64,000 bases of DNA from Cristatella mucedo (Eukaryota > Bryozoa > Phylactolaemata > Cristatellidae): positions 4,254,001-4,318,000 of the forward strand of contig WPIO01000020.1 of NCBI GenBank assembly GCA_009760855.2. The letters are read 5' to 3'. A program made the translations under genes and the position numbers. The notes below the pieces were generated by a model. It was not told where the DNA came from and did no database searches. It was given only the letters and a program-made list of their open reading frames with translations. Below are positions 10,779 through 22,616 of this stretch, piece by piece. Positions within the stretch are counted from its first letter, which is position 1, and each line of letters starts with the position of its first letter.

Positions 10779-11801
10779 TCAGCGGGCGGTGGCCCCGAGC
10801 CAGAATTCGAGGCCTCTCACTCTCCCAGCATCTCGTTCGGTCTCGATCCACTCGGGGGTCACGTCGATATTAGGCTCTTGGACCGTTGGAACTTGCATCT
10901 TGATTTTTTCCAGGTGCACGAGCTTGCTGTGGCTGGCGTCAGTTATGATGAGCAAGTTAACCGGTCCCAGAGCCGTTTCCACTCTCCAGCCTCCGAGCCA
11001 TCGTGGTTCGAGCTTGTGCCTTGATCGGCTATCCCACAGCCACATCGGATCTCCGGGCTATGCGGGTGGTGGTTCCGGTTGCCGCCGGCGCTGGGTTTCT
11101 TCGGCACTTTGAGCCAGCTGTGCATCAACTAGCTCTCGGAATTTGGCGAGCTTTTCACTCAGCGAGTGACAATACGCTGCAGGTGTAGTGCATGTGTATT
11201 GTGCGCTCTCCGTAAGGTTATCAAGGCACTGCGGCTCGCGGCCAAACATCAGCTCGAAGGGGCTATAGCCCGTAGCTTGATGCCGAGCCGTCCTATAAGC
11301 GAACAAAAGCATTGGAAGATTACTCTCCCACTGCCCGGCTGAGTGTCGACATGAGGTTCGCTGCATTGTAAGTAGTGTTCGGTTGGCTCTTTCTACCAAG
11401 CCGTCACCCTGTGGATGGTAAGGAGTCGTTCGCGTCTTGCTTATGCCGAAAGCCCTGCAGAGCGTGGAAATTACCTCCGCCTCGAAATTGCTGCCCTGGT
11501 CAGAGTGCAGAAAGGGCGGCATACCAAAACGAACGAAAATATTTAACTGGGCCGGCCGAACTGTCTCCGCCGATGTGTATCGCAAAGGGACGGCCTCGAG
11601 CCATTTCGTGAAGCTGTTCTGCAAGACCAGTAGGTATTCGCGGCCGCGAGCTGACATGGCAAGCTTCAAGATATCTACAGCTACCATGTCCCACGGCCGT
11701 CCTACAGGTATCGGTACCAGCGGAGCGTTAGCGAGCTGTGTTCCTTTAACCGATTGGCCTACCTGACATAACCGACAATATCGCACGACGTCTCGGCTCA
11801 T
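10779..11801 (-). pseudogene. Gypsy integrase region
   Basis: Shows the zinc-binding end (YCRLCQVGQ), the catalytic core with DMVAVDIL, then LHSDQGSNFE and TPYHPQGDGLVERANRTL (the D,D-35-E arrangement), FAYRTARHQATGYSPF, and a C-terminal segment with EPRWLGGWRV. This enzyme inserts element cDNA into the host genome. It belongs to the element at 10401-14934. Confidence 0.9.
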
Positions 11802-13353
11802 ATTGACCCAATAAGCGTGGTCTCGTAGTCGGTCGTATTGGTTCTACGACTTGTTGACCACGGTCGTCGTGATGTCGTCTGAGCAGTTCTTCTCGGCGGG
11901 CTGGCGGCGCGACCAAAGCATATCTGTATTCGGCTCCTGGTCGGGGGTGAAAGTAGCGGTAGAGGACGCCGTCGACCAGTTTCAGCTGGCCCCACATTTG
12001 TCGGAACCGACGTAATGGATGGCGGGTCCAACGTGGTGCTCGGCTTGAACCGGCCTCCAGTGACTCTGCCACAGCCTTCAAAAACTGGTCTCGCCGTTGC
12101 ATCTTTCTGAGGTCGCTTACCTCTTCCACCGGCCGAACCTCGACGAGAAACGCTGGCAGGTCCTCAGTTGGCTGGCGCGACAGAGCATCTGCATGAGTGT
12201 TAAGCTCTGCTCTTCTGTATGTGATGTCAAACTCGAATTCCTGTAAGGCGACAGCCCATCGTGCCAGAATAACTTGTGCTTTCTGCCCGTTAAGCCACAC
12301 AAGCGGACTGTGATCGGTTCTAGCCTCAAATCTTCGCCCCAGGAGTTAGTGCCTAAACTCTTTCAAGGCGTATATGAGTGCAAGACACTCTTTTTGGATG
12401 GTGCCAGAGTTTCGTTCACTTGGAGACAAGGCGCGGCTCTTGAACGCCAGCACTCGGCCTCCTTGCTCCAAGATCGCAATCATACCTTGGTCACTGGCGT
12501 CGGTCGAGACGACGAAAGGCTCGGCAGTCGTCGGGTAGGCAAGCACCGGGGCCGTGGCCAGCGCCCCCTTCAGTAGCTCAAAGTGCTGTTGTTGCGTCTG
12601 CTTCCAAGTGAATGGCGTCTCCGTTGCAAGCAGTGAATGCAAACGGGCGGCCAACTCAGCAAAGCCCTTGATGAATCGGCGATAGCAGAACACCAAGCCC
12701 AGAAACGTGCGAAGCTCCGACACCGAAGTCGGCGCTGGCCAGTCGGTGACTTGGCGCAATTTCTCCGGGTCAGGGCACATGCCGTTTCTGTCAAAGACAT
12801 GCCCCAGGTATTTCACTTTCGTCTGCGCAATATGGCATTTACCACCGGACAGCGTCAATCCGGCCTTCTGCAGCCTGGAAAACACCATATTCAAATTGTT
12901 GATTTGGTCCACCTCGCTGCAGCTGTGGACCATCGCGTCGTCTAAATAAATGTAAACGAACGGTAAATCGCGAAAAACCGAGTCCATTAACCGCTGGAAT
13001 GTTGCCGGGGCCCCGGATAATCCGAATGGCATTTTTAAGAAGGCGAATGCACCAAGTCCCGGCCCGGGCGTAAATGCCGTCTTTTGGACATCGTCGGGAT
13101 GAACCGGTGCCTGCCAGTATCCCGAATTCATGCCCAGAGTGCTGAAGACGCTGGCGCCATGGAGGTGGTCCTTAATTTCGTGTGGCAACGGCAAGGGATA
13201 AGCATCCTTTGCAGTACGTTTATTATGCTCTATATAGTCAACTGCGATACGCACTTTGCAATTTTTCGTGGGCGTGTAAACAGCTGGTGTCAGCCAATGG
13301 CTTGGGCTCGGCCTGATGATACCCTGCTCCAGCATGATATTAAGCTGCGCCAT
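11746..13353 (-). pseudogene. Gypsy reverse transcriptase and RNase H region
   Basis: Reverse transcriptase with VRIAVDY, FSTLGMNSGYWQ, FLKMPFGLSGAPATFQRLMD and the catalytic YIYLDD. Then the thumb and connection (VKYLGHVF, LRTFLGL) and RNase H (VVSTDASDQGMIAILEQ, RRAELNTHADALSRQ). All match the Ty3/Gypsy order. It copies element RNA into DNA. Confidence 0.93.
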
Positions 13354-13690
13354 GATCTTGTCTCACAAATGCAGCAGAATTCGCGTACTGGCGCGATGTT
13401 ACCTGTTGGAATATCGTGATAGGCAAGATTGGTTGAATCTGGTTGGCGCCGGAAGAGGGCTCTAAACCTTTCAACCACTTCTCTGTATGGCTGCGGGTAG
13501 CGTGGTATATCTATCGTGTCGTCATCCGCGTCGAACTGCGGCACCAAACATCACGTCTCGAGCTCTAATGCTGAGTCCTGCTCCACGACGCTAGCCACTG
13601 CCGCCGTATTGCAATCCTGCCATTGCAATTTAAAATGAGGGTAACCTTCCTTTGAGGGCTCCCGGAATTGTATTTGAGCCCTCTGTGAGG

Positions 13691-13957
13691 TTAAAATTCG
13701 GTTCCCAAAATCATGTCAACGATGAGGTCTCTCACAACGAGAAAGGTATGGCGCACAGATCTGCCCTCTATAACAAACTGTAGATCGCACTGTCCAATGG
13801 CCCGAAAAGGCTGATTGGCTGCCGTCTGTAAGGTCGCACCGGATGGACAGTACGGCTCGCGTGTACAGCGGAGGGCCGCCTCTTCCTTAATTAGAGACAC
13901 ACATGAACCGCTGTCGATCAATGCTAATACAGTTTTGTCGCCGACGACAACACTCAC
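13691..13957 (-). pseudogene. Gypsy retropepsin region
   Basis: Aspartic protease fold with ALIDSGSCVSLI (D-S-G active site) and DMILGTEF near the end. It sits between Gag and reverse transcriptase, as expected for the family, and would cleave the element polyprotein. Confidence 0.8.
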
Positions 13958-14013
13958 ACACGACGAACGTGCTTGCGGTTCGCTAAGCCTCGCGATACCG
14001 CAGAGGGGACTCT

Positions 14014-14934
14014 CTAGACTCGGCCCGCGGCTCCCCAGCCAGCCGTTGAGCCTCGCCAGTTTCCCTGAGGTCGTCTGGTAGCCGGTGTGGCTCTGCGGTT
14101 AGCACAGTTGCCGGCTACATGGCCGAAGCCCGAGCACTCCCAGCACTGCACTTTCTTCGGGCCGCCGAAGTTTCCTGTCTGCCCGCGCTCGTGGTGGCAA
14201 GCCGAGCCCGCTAGCTGCGCTGCAGACTCTCGTCCAAGCTCTCCTGATGCGCCCGGTGCTTCGACTAGCATGCGCTGGAGCTCGGCCTCTAAGGTGGCCA
14301 GGCAGGCGGTAAACTCATCGACGGCGTGCGCACGCGTCGCTCCGGCTGGCTCGAGGGACGCTACGGTACAGTGTGCTCGCCCTCGTTGCATAGCCATTAG
14401 AACCATGGCTCGCTTCAGAGCGGCCGCTGGCGTTTTAAAGTCCGGCGAAGACTTAATGATGGAGGCCACACAGTCCGGCAGTCCATCCAAAAAATGATTG
14501 TACAGGAGCGACTCTTTTGCGGCGCCGCTTAAGTCTGGCATCGCTCGCCTGAGCAGGCGCTTCAGGTCGTACACAAAGTTCTGCACCGGCTTGGCGTCCT
14601 GCAGGACGCGGCCTTCAAAGTCGTGGAGGTACTCACCACGGCCCTCCTCTGGCGAGAACGGCTCCTCTAACGCTTCCTTGACTTCCTTCATCGTTCGCTT
14701 ACCGCTTTCCAGTTCCAGATATACGACGAGCGCCTCGCCCGCTAGAAACGCTTGTACCTTGCTCGTACAAGATGCCTCGTCCCCGCCAACCAAGCGTCGG
14801 CCCATGGTGAACCATTTGGTCGACAGGACATCAATATGGCCACAGAAGTGGGCCCAGTCCCGATCTGCAACCGACCAGGAGCAAGCATGATTCCATTTCA
14901 GGATAAAGGAGGCCGGAGAATGAGGATCCGGCAC
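14014..14934 (-). pseudogene. Gypsy Gag region with CCHC zinc knuckle
   Basis: About 306 residues. The capsid-like middle has AFLAGEALVVYLELESG and FVYDLKRLLRRAMPD. A zinc knuckle CWECSGFGHVAGNC (C-x2-C-x4-H-x4-C) lies near the end and would bind element RNA. The frame is open throughout. Confidence 0.85.
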
Positions 14935-14940
14935 ATGTGA

Positions 14941-16205
14941 CTACTTCTTTCTTGTGGCCTTCGCAGATTGCTGGGACTGCTGCTGAAGCTTCTTGCTGAG
15001 GGCCCGGCGGCCTGATGATGGATTTGGCCGCCTGGGAGTGCGCCTCGGGGAAGGGAGGCTCTAGGGGTCGAAGGAGTCCTCCGAGATGGCTGTCAGGGAG
15101 GTCACGTCCGTGCTATGGGGTGGGCCCTCCTGTGGCGGCTGTCCTGGGAGGACACCACGGAAGGAGCCGATGTTTGGGGTTTGTGACCATTTGGACGACA
15201 GCGTCGTGCTCACCGACTTGTTCGACAGAAGCTCCCTTGGGTCTCCGGAATTGCTGCCCTGGAACGGCGCGGGTCGGGGCCCATCAGTGAAGAGGGGGAG
15301 CTGGAAAGGGACGAGCAGCTGGGAGAGGGGGTTGGCTGGGGGCGGGGAGGTACTGACGCCTCTTCTCACGACAAGGGGAGACATCCGTCTAAGCACCATT
15401 AGCTGGGGCTGCATACGCCCCGCCGCCTCAGCGACGCTAGCTAAGTGCCAAAGCACGCTGTCCTTCTCATCTGGGGCCCAGGAAAGCTGGGTAGCCTGCT
15501 GTTGCTTTGGCCGTTCCTGTGGGCAATTCTTTTGGACATGTCCCACATCGCTGCACTGACCTCAGCTTGATAGGGCAGGCCCTAATCATGTGGTCCAGCT
15601 TCCGGCATCGGAAGCAAACTACCCTAGGGCAGTCTGCCAAGGCAGGCCCGTGAGCAACCTGCAACCGTTGCAGGTTAGGTTGGGGCACATGAGGGCCCTG
15701 TGTCCAGTGACACCTCAAGGACCGCACGGTGGTGGCATGCGCTGATACCTCACAAACATAGGGTCCGGGTAATCCCCAATAATTATAGTGTGATGGAGAT
15801 TTATCTAGCTCGCACACCAGCTGGCGAACGCTGCACATTTTCGTCCCTCGAAACACCCTCAGCCTCTCGCTGATGACCTTGCCATAAGGTGCCAGGGCCT
15901 TCACCACCTCGCTGAAGGGGTGGACGCCAGCTAGTGTGACAACCATCGAGCGGTCGATTTGGTGTCTTGCCGGCTGGTAAGGATTTTACTAGGGCCAGAG
16001 CCGCAGTTCGATTATGTAGCTTCGTGAAAAAGCCGAGCTCGACAAATTTCCTCAGGTTGCTCTCGAACGCATAATCGAAGCCGGAGCTAGGGGTCGTACC
16101 TAATAGAAGACAGTGCTTTGACAATGGATTCATTGCTGACGGTGCAAATGAACGTTGTGCTCCATCCAATGGGTCCTTGATTGACGCGAAATCGTACATT
16201 GACAT
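14941..16205 (-). mobile_element. CCHC reading frame, retroelement ORF1/Gag-like
   Basis: The minus strand encodes an RRM-like or Gag-like block (VHPFSEVVKALAPYGKVISE, then LRVFRGTKMCSVRQLVCEL), a zinc knuckle CFRCRKLDHMIRAC and a basic C-terminus ending KATRKK. This resembles ORF1 of some non-LTR elements and the ZCCHC3-like proteins derived from them. The end lies a few bases from the Gypsy Gag start, in the same direction. Broken in a few places. Whether it belongs to the Gypsy element or is a separate element cut by it is not settled. Confidence 0.55.
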
Positions 16206-16375
16206 CGCTTGATGCGAGCTCTTGAATGGACTCGCCAGCCTTTTGCAGCAGGTCCGACTAGTATCTATATCTTTTTTGAATGAAAATGTGCATAGCGTTG
16301 AACTGAAAACTCATTTAGTCTTGTTATCTGCTTGATGTTTGTAGATTAATGCTCTCTAACAGCATATATGCAGAA

Positions 16376-17445
16376 GCAGGCAGAACACCGAAGCTTGCTC
16401 ACAACCGCTTGCTCACAACCGGCCTGTCCCTAGGCCACATCCACTGCTGTTCGCCCTGGGTTGGTGGACGGTACTACTGGTTACCTGCACCGGCCAATTG
16501 TCGGCGTTCCTAGAGATCTAGAATCATGCACATACTGAGAAACACAAACCACATCTCATTAATCTCAAGGATCAGCACCATGCACATAACGGAAAAACTT
16601 CAGCAGCCCATACATATTTCTGTCTCGTCGGTCTCCACAGTGCCGGTGTGCAGCACTGACGATTACAGCGGCCCCCTCTGCCGTCTTGCTGGCTTCGTTC
16701 TCTGCCTCCGATCCGGGCTTTGCCTCCACTTTGGGCGCTGCCGCCACTGCGGGTGCTGACGGCTCCGAGGACGCTACAGCCTCTGTCTCACCTGCTGCCG
16801 TCTCGCCGGCATACGCAGCAGCTGCCGCCATCATCTCGATAGCCTGCCTCGCGCATCGTAGTCCACGGGCGTGTCGCTGCCCAACGGCTCAACACGGCTC
16901 ATGGGTTCGTCGAAAACCAGTTGCTGCCTTGCTCTACGGCCTTGCTGGCAGACACCTCTGGCTGCTTCGGTCGGCCGCTGCAGTCCGACCAGCTTTTACC
17001 ATACCAATGCACATCACGCTTTACCGGCCTCCGCCTTCGATCGCTCCTGCGCCATAGCCTGCGCTTTTCTGGCACTCTGCAAGTCCGTCCGCCGAAGCCT
17101 CTCCTCACCTTCGGGGGGCTTGCAAACACCTTCGCAAGGGTTGCACGCAGCAGGGCGTAGTCCTCCCTGCACAGCCTCTGGAAGACTCGAAGCGTATGTA
17201 TGTGAATGCACCACCTTCCAGGAACACATACAAGTGATAAGTAGCTGGGTCGATGCCTTTCTCGTTGACTCTGCTCCTGAGTTGAGCAGTAGCCATCTAG
17301 CAAAGTCATCCCCGCCGTGGTAGTGCTCCAGCAGCATCTCCACACGGGCTGCCACTCCCGCCGAGAAATAGTTTCAGATTCTCTCCCACTAGGCAGAACA
17401 CCGAAGCTTGCTCACAGAGGCAGAACACCGAAGCTTGCTCACAGA
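16376..17445 (-). mobile_element. Small LTR-like relic with Gag-like core (family E)
   Basis: GCAGAACACCGAAGCTTGCT occurs once at 16.38 kb and twice in tandem at 17.39-17.44 kb, flanking an interior read on the minus strand. The interior has MLLEHYHGGDDFARWLLLN and YHLYVFLEGGAFTYIRF, which look like a retroelement Gag, and an Ala/Glu-rich stretch. TTTATTTT beside the right repeat gives a minus-strand polyadenylation signal. Old and broken. Confidence 0.4.
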
Positions 17446-17609
17446 GGCATTTATTTTCGCAGGCGCCTACAGCACTCTTGAACGCAGCCAGCCTTTCCTT
17501 TTTTCAGGGATTCGCTTCTCACCACTGTGTCCCACGCGATCCCAGAAAGACGATGGTCATCGTGATCGACAATGGCTGTTTGCTGAGCGACAACCAGATG
17601 ATCTTCGCC

Positions 17610-17903
17610 CTAGCTGTGGCCGACCTGCTCATCGAGTCGCTCACCGATGCCGACCGAGTGAGCCTGACTGCTGACCCGTGCTTCCTCGCTCTCTAAATTC
17701 GGGATCTCGCTTGATAACTGGCGGTTTCGCTTGCTCAAACCTTTTAACGAGGTAAGCAGAATGTGGATCTGCTTCTCGTGCTGGTCGTTTTTGAGCATCG
17801 TCAGTTCCTTACTGTTCTTTCTGCTCCGTGAGCTGTATCGGCTCCGCGAGCTAAAGAAGTTCTGCCAAGTTCTAGTTTGTTCTACCACCTTCCCCTTGGC
17901 CAT
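17610..17903 (-). CDS. Unrecognised 97-residue reading frame
   Basis: Starts at a true ATG. Basic Ser/Arg-rich N-terminus, then a Leu/Glu-rich stretch that could form a coiled coil (LLTSLKGLSKRNRQL, SEIPNLESEEARV). It lies directly upstream, on the same strand, of the Gag-like relic at 17.36 kb, so it may be the N-terminal part of that element. Not recognised otherwise. Confidence 0.25.
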   Translation of the reverse strand: MAKGKVVEQTRTWQNFFSSRSRYSSRSRKNSKELTMLKNDQHEKQIHILLTSLKGLSKRNRQLSSEIPNLESEEARVSSQAHSVGIGERLDEQVGHS

Positions 17904-18212
17904 GTCAGTTGTAGCTAGATTCAGTGAGATTTCGTCATAGTTTGGTGCCAGAAATGCATCACGTTTGGTAACAGAAACTTATCATACTCTTAAGGTGAAA
18001 TGCTGATACGAAATGCACATTCAAAAGTTTTAATGGGCAGAACAGGGGGCCAAGCAGTAGCTCTGGTGAGCGTGTGTCTATTTCTCTGGGTGGCCAGCCT
18101 GATATGTTTATGCAAGTCGTTGAGTTCATGCGTTAAATACGCAAAGCCGCACAGGTGCACTCCTGCTGTGTGTGCTGTCTAAGTGATCCGTAAATCCCTC
18201 CGTCTGGTGATT

Positions 18213-19652
18213 TTAACTTGGGTGTCCTGCTGCCTTTATGTACTGCTGTCTTTGTCTGACACCAGAGGCTGGTTTCTGGCACATTGATAATCTGGCACAT
18301 TGGTAATCAGGCACATCGAAAACGTCAGCATACTCTTTGTGTATGGTAAGTCCTGGATTAGCAGGTGAAGCTAGCAGCAATGCCTGGTCATTTACTATAC
18401 CCAGGCCTCTGAGACTCGGCAGGGCAAGTAGTGACGGAACATCTGCCTTGACTATTGTGAACTCCGGCATAATCCGTTGCCCTTTATAGCCTGCTGAAAA
18501 AAGTCACGTCCCAATACTTGTAATGGGGTACCGCCATAAGTGTACAGCTTGGCGTTGGTGTGCTTAGGGGACCCGTCGCTAAGGCAGCGATATCTAACGT
18601 GTGACATCGCGTTGCCTGTGTTCTGAGTATCCACCTAGGCTTTATATTCTTGGTCAAGCAACGTGGGTCTCACCTCACAAATAGCAGTCGCTTTGCGACC
18701 ACGGAAGTTATAGCAAATGAGCTTGTAGCTGGAATTCACCCTCAGATGTAGCATCATATTTCATGTCATCTGCAAAGCGCTCGACTGTTTTCACACCGAT
18801 CGGTCATGAATAAATACAATAAATAAATCATGGCTGATTTAACAGCCTCTTTTTTATAGCGGTAGAATGACCTCTATGGCTATCGCCACCACTTGCAGTG
18901 GCGATAAAGGATTGCCCACCGCAGGAATCGAAAAGCAACCGCAGTGAGAACACGTTTTGCCATATGCAGGCCACTTTCTTGGTGGTTGTTTGGTAACACA
19001 GTATCAGTACGGCTTTATTGTGGCCGGAGTGCCTGCACGGTGCTGCTAAGAAATTATATGTGTCAAAGTCTAGAGCGACGGGAGAAGTAGCATGCTGAGA
19101 TGCACTCGTGCGGCTCAAGTACTGTGCTGTAACCTGTAGAGATCGGCATACATCAACCACCTTCTCAAGAGACAGCTGAGACTTGGACAGGAGCTTTTCA
19201 CGGACAGTGAATCCAATGAAGCATTTATTACATTGATTTTGTCTCTAATTGTCTTGGGCTTTCTTTTCACATGGCAGCCGCTAGGCTCAGTATGTTGAAG
19301 CAAATCCGTATAAAATGTATCAAAAGACTCACCATCTTTTTGACGACATCGAATGAATACGGTCCGTTTTTACATCTCTCTTCTCTTGGGTACGAAGTGG
19401 GTAGTGAACTTGTCCGGGACTTTATTGAGGTCACCCTTGTCTTCAGCATTCCGCCACAAACCTTTTATATACGTCTCTCGCATCATGGCCTAATGCATTC
19501 AGCAAAATTGATACCTTCATTGGACCGCCTTTCCTACCTTTTTCAGTCGCCCGCAGGTGGAATTCGAAGTTTTCTGCCATATGTGCCATTCTGCAGCGGT
19601 TTCTGAGCATACAGAGAAGGTGGTTGCAAAATGTTTGCCATAAGTACTCCAT
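18213..19652 (-). mobile_element. Gypsy Gag-protease relic with nested SINE
   Basis: Minus-strand peptides follow a Gypsy Gag: FEFHLRATEKGRKGGPMKV and ALGHDARDVYKRF (capsid), KTIRDKINVINASLD, then a protease-like segment (LYTYGGTPLQVLGRDFF). A truncated SINE A sits inside it at 18832-18945. An old fossil with many breaks, lacking the downstream pol domains. Confidence 0.7.
18832..18945 (-). repeat. SINE A, truncated, inserted in a Gag relic
   Basis: Reads GCTGATTTAACAGCCTC, then the body with GGCTATCGCCACCACTTGCA and the CACCGCAGGAATCGA part of the head, but lacks the rest of the tRNA-like head. Gag-like sequence continues on both sides. Confidence 0.8.
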
Positions 19653-19688
19653 CTTTCCATGGGCTATGAACGCAGTTAGCTTCTGACA

Positions 19689-20330
19689 CTATGACGTGTA
19701 GACAAGCACTCGTAAGCCTCGTTTTATTGAAACTGGTAGGTGAATGCGTGGCCCCTTACGATGTTGTCCCCGAAGCGGCCCAGTAATAAACAGCAGGTTG
19801 TTTCTGGAGCCTGCTAGACGCTCCCGCTGACGAAGATTAACTATACGACAGTAGGACATGCTGTATGGGCCCCGAATGTAATGGTCATGCAGCAGCTTCG
19901 AGACGAGAATCCGGTCGATGCCTCCTTGGGAACCTCTTGAGTGGCGACTGGAAATACAAAAGTAATTTGTTCCAGCCACCTCCATTTTGATCCCTGGTCT
20001 TTTGCACCAAGGCATTTAATATCTGATTTGATCTTTCAAGCAGGCCATCTGTCTGGATGTACGGGCTGGCCTGAGGGGATTAATATGTGGTAGTCCACAT
20101 AGCTCTTAAGCAACTTCCCGGCGAAGTTTGATCCTTGATTCGTTAGCATATCCTCGGGTACCTGAGAAACTAGCAGCACTTTGACCACACTGGCCAGGTC
20201 AGTCCTTCGATTCGGTATGGCTTCCAGATATCGAGTCTCGTAATCCGAGACACGTGGCTCACAGGTCACGCCAATCACAGGCTGGGTAATGAAATCGAGT
20301 AACAAGTCTCCTGGCTCCAAAACCATGCAC
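19689..20330 (-). mobile_element. Gypsy integrase relic
   Basis: The minus strand shows SDYETRYLEAIPNRRTDLAS, then LTNQGSNFAGKLL (integrase catalytic core), followed by C-terminal remnants to 19.69 kb. It belongs to a different Gypsy lineage from the 10.4 kb element. Only this piece remains and it is broken. Confidence 0.75.
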
Positions 20331-20755
20331 TTTATTCACTGCACCCGAGCCAGCCAACCCAGTCTTACTACATACTCTAGACGGCCACTGGCATAGAGGG
20401 CTCATCCGGTTTACTCTGCAGCGGCCTTATTATTCCATGCATGCACTGTTTTGCACTGCTGAGTTGTTTTGATTTTCAAAACCGTAAGGCAGCTGGTGGC
20501 AGCTGGTGGTAGATAGAGGTCTCCGATGCATTTTGCCCTTCGCTCGACTGCCGAGTCATTAGCCACGAGCCACTGTCCACGCTCTCAACCAATCGACAGC
20601 AAGCAGCTACTGAGGCAGATGGGTACCTCGACGTGCTACCACCCAATGGTCAATGCCACCCTAGTCAGCATTCTCTTGCAACAGGGCTGAGCTAGAGCTG
20701 GAGGTCTTGGCCGTCGTGGCTGTAGTATGCCACTTTTGCCGCTATTTCTAGTAGT

Positions 20756-20920
20756 GAACCGTGATGGCAAATTAGGTAAGGCGGTTGCTTTTCACGACCT
20801 CGGTCCCGAGGTTGTAGGCTCGAATCCGGCAGTAGGTGATTCTCTAGCTCCACCCCAAGCAGTGTTGATAGCCAAGAAGGCTCTTCTGTCGCTACACAAA
20901 AAAAAGCCGTTAAATCAGCT
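20756..20920 (+). repeat. SINE A copy
   Basis: tRNA-like head (GAACCGTGATGGC, then a GGTAAGGCGGTTGC block, then GGCTCGAATCC), body (AGGCTCTTCTGTCGCTACAC) and tail (GCCGTTAAATCAGCT). Diverged in the body. Followed 34 bases later by another copy in the same direction. Confidence 0.85.
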
Positions 20921-20954
20921 AGTATTTGTTTTTGTTTTTTTGTTGTTCTACGCG

Positions 20955-21119
20955 TGAGCTGGGATGGCACACTGGGTAAGGTGGTTGCTTTCACGACCTC
21001 GGTCCCGAGGTCGTGGGTTCGATTCCTGCGGTTGGCGATCCTTTGTCACCACTGCAAGCGGTAGTGATAGCCGTAAAGGCTCTTCTGTCGCTATACAAAA
21101 AGAGGCTGTTTAATCAGCT
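20955..21119 (+). repeat. SINE A copy
   Basis: Well preserved: GAGCTGGGATGGCACAC, GACCTCGGTCCCGAGGTCGT, GGTTCGATTCCTGC (box B-like), AGGCTCTTCTGTCGCTATAC, GAGGCTGTTTAATCAGCT. Good reference copy for the family, about 165 bp. Confidence 0.9.
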
Positions 21120-21229
21120 AGGATGTATGTATCGTTTCACAGCAGAAATGCCCATTAGCCCTTCGTGTGGATCCTAAAGCGAAGTAAATGTGCTTTGGCA
21201 AGTGCCGAGCCCAGTGAGGAGCTCCAGAA

Positions 21230-22420
21230 GCTTCCAGAAGTACAGCTTGGAAGTAAAGTATCTTTGCCGTAAAGTTAATGCCAATGCCGCATCGCTAGCC
21301 TAACTGCAAGGCCTGCAGCTTCGGTCTTTGTGAGCTTTGTCGTTGCTGCTGTGGTTGCCTTGTCCGCCGTAGAAGCAAAAATGCAGTTTGAATGATTCGT
21401 TGCTGCCCGGCCCTGCCTTGTGAATTTTTACAGGGGCCATTCGCCTCAGCGTGCCTAAGCTTCGGAGATACGTTGACAATCATCGCTCATCATCCGTGCT
21501 GCTTCCGAATCGTTGTCTACTGTATGGAGTGCACGGAGGCAGCTCGAGGTGCCTGCCACTTTGCAGTTGCAAATGAAGCTTGAGTGCCGCGATGCCTATT
21601 CTGTGTACATGTGGGCACACACGAAACTCTGAGCCGGTGCAGGAGCGGCTCTTTTGGCCGTCATGGCAGAAGACATTGCTGAGTACATTCGGACATGCAT
21701 CGCATGCCACTCCAAGATGCGACCCAGGGACAGTGTGAAGCTGTCGGGATAGAGCGCCCGGCAGCAAGTTGCTATGGACGTAGTGAAGCTGTCACTAACG
21801 TCGTCTGGGAATCGGTAAATCCTGCTGGAGACCGGCTACGTCACTAGTTGGTGCGGAGGCTAGAGCGATCTCTGACAAGCAAACGGCTTTGACCTGCACC
21901 AAAGTGTTCACGAAGGGGATTGACTTCTGGCAAGTGTACCGGATCAGCTCCTCTCTCTAACCGTGGGGCCAACTTTACATCACAAATGCTCGAGCAGTAA
22001 TGCTTAGTGGTGTCTTTTTATCAACTGCATGCATTACCCGAACCTTGGCAGACTGATGTATCCATTGCCTATCGTATGAGTTATGAGTCCACGCATTGCA
22101 GCCTCTTTTACATGAATGATGAGAGGCTCGCCTGCTTGTAGGCCTAGTGCTGTCTACCGACGAACCGTGCAAAGCCAGCTAGGACTGTGGTGAAGACTAT
22201 GCACGATAAGCTTGTCGCGGCCTAGGAGGTGGTGAGACAGAAAATTCAGGTTTCTCATGCCAAACAATAGCACCAGGACAGACGTATAGCCACCGAATCG
22301 ATGCTGAGTGTGGGCAACTATTTCTGTATTTATACGCCCAGGCCACAAAGGGCTGACTCACCCAAGTTGCAATACGTTTGGCATGGGCCCGTGTTTGTGG
22401 ACCGCAATGATGCGAACGTG
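21230..22420 (+). mobile_element. Gypsy RNase H-integrase relic
   Basis: Plus-strand pieces follow the Gypsy order: end of RNase H (LEVKYLCRKVNANA), integrase zinc domain (MAEDIAEYIRTCIACHSKM), core (QQVAMDVVKLSLTSSGN) and C-terminal domain ending LQYVWHGPVFVD. Broken many times; an old fossil oriented opposite to its neighbours. Confidence 0.65.
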
Positions 22421-22616
22421 CAAGATGTATACGAGGACAATGCTGACAGCACGCCGAGCGCAGTCAATACCCATTAATCGCTGCAAGCCAGCTTTTCACA
22501 GAGCCTCGGTGCTGCCGGCTGCTGACGAGGAGGATGAGCTTTCCTATCCACAGCGTTTGGATGATTGTGGCTGGTGGGATACTAACTGATCAAGTGCCAG
22601 TTTCCTCCGATGTCGT

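Larger units (their letters stand above)
10401..14934 (-). mobile_element. Ty3/Gypsy LTR retrotransposon, 5' LTR absent
   Basis: On the minus strand the order is Gag, retropepsin, reverse transcriptase, RNase H, integrase, polypurine tract, 3' LTR, which is the Ty3/Gypsy order. Rough parts: Gag 14.93-14.01 kb, protease 13.96-13.69, reverse transcriptase 13.35-12.6, RNase H to about 12.1, integrase 11.9-10.8, LTR 10.67-10.40. Long open stretches remain, so it is among the youngest retroelements here, but it has a handful of breaks and no 5' LTR next to Gag. A zinc-knuckle reading frame abuts the Gag end instead. Confidence 0.9.

Noticed and set aside
13084-14890. Plus-strand frames of 80-136 codons
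   Set aside because: Shadows of the minus-strand Gypsy gag and pol coding sequence.
20955-21119. True tRNA gene in the SINE head
   Set aside because: The box B-like segment recurs in more than ten copies, each fused to the same body and tail; it is a SINE head, not a free tRNA gene.
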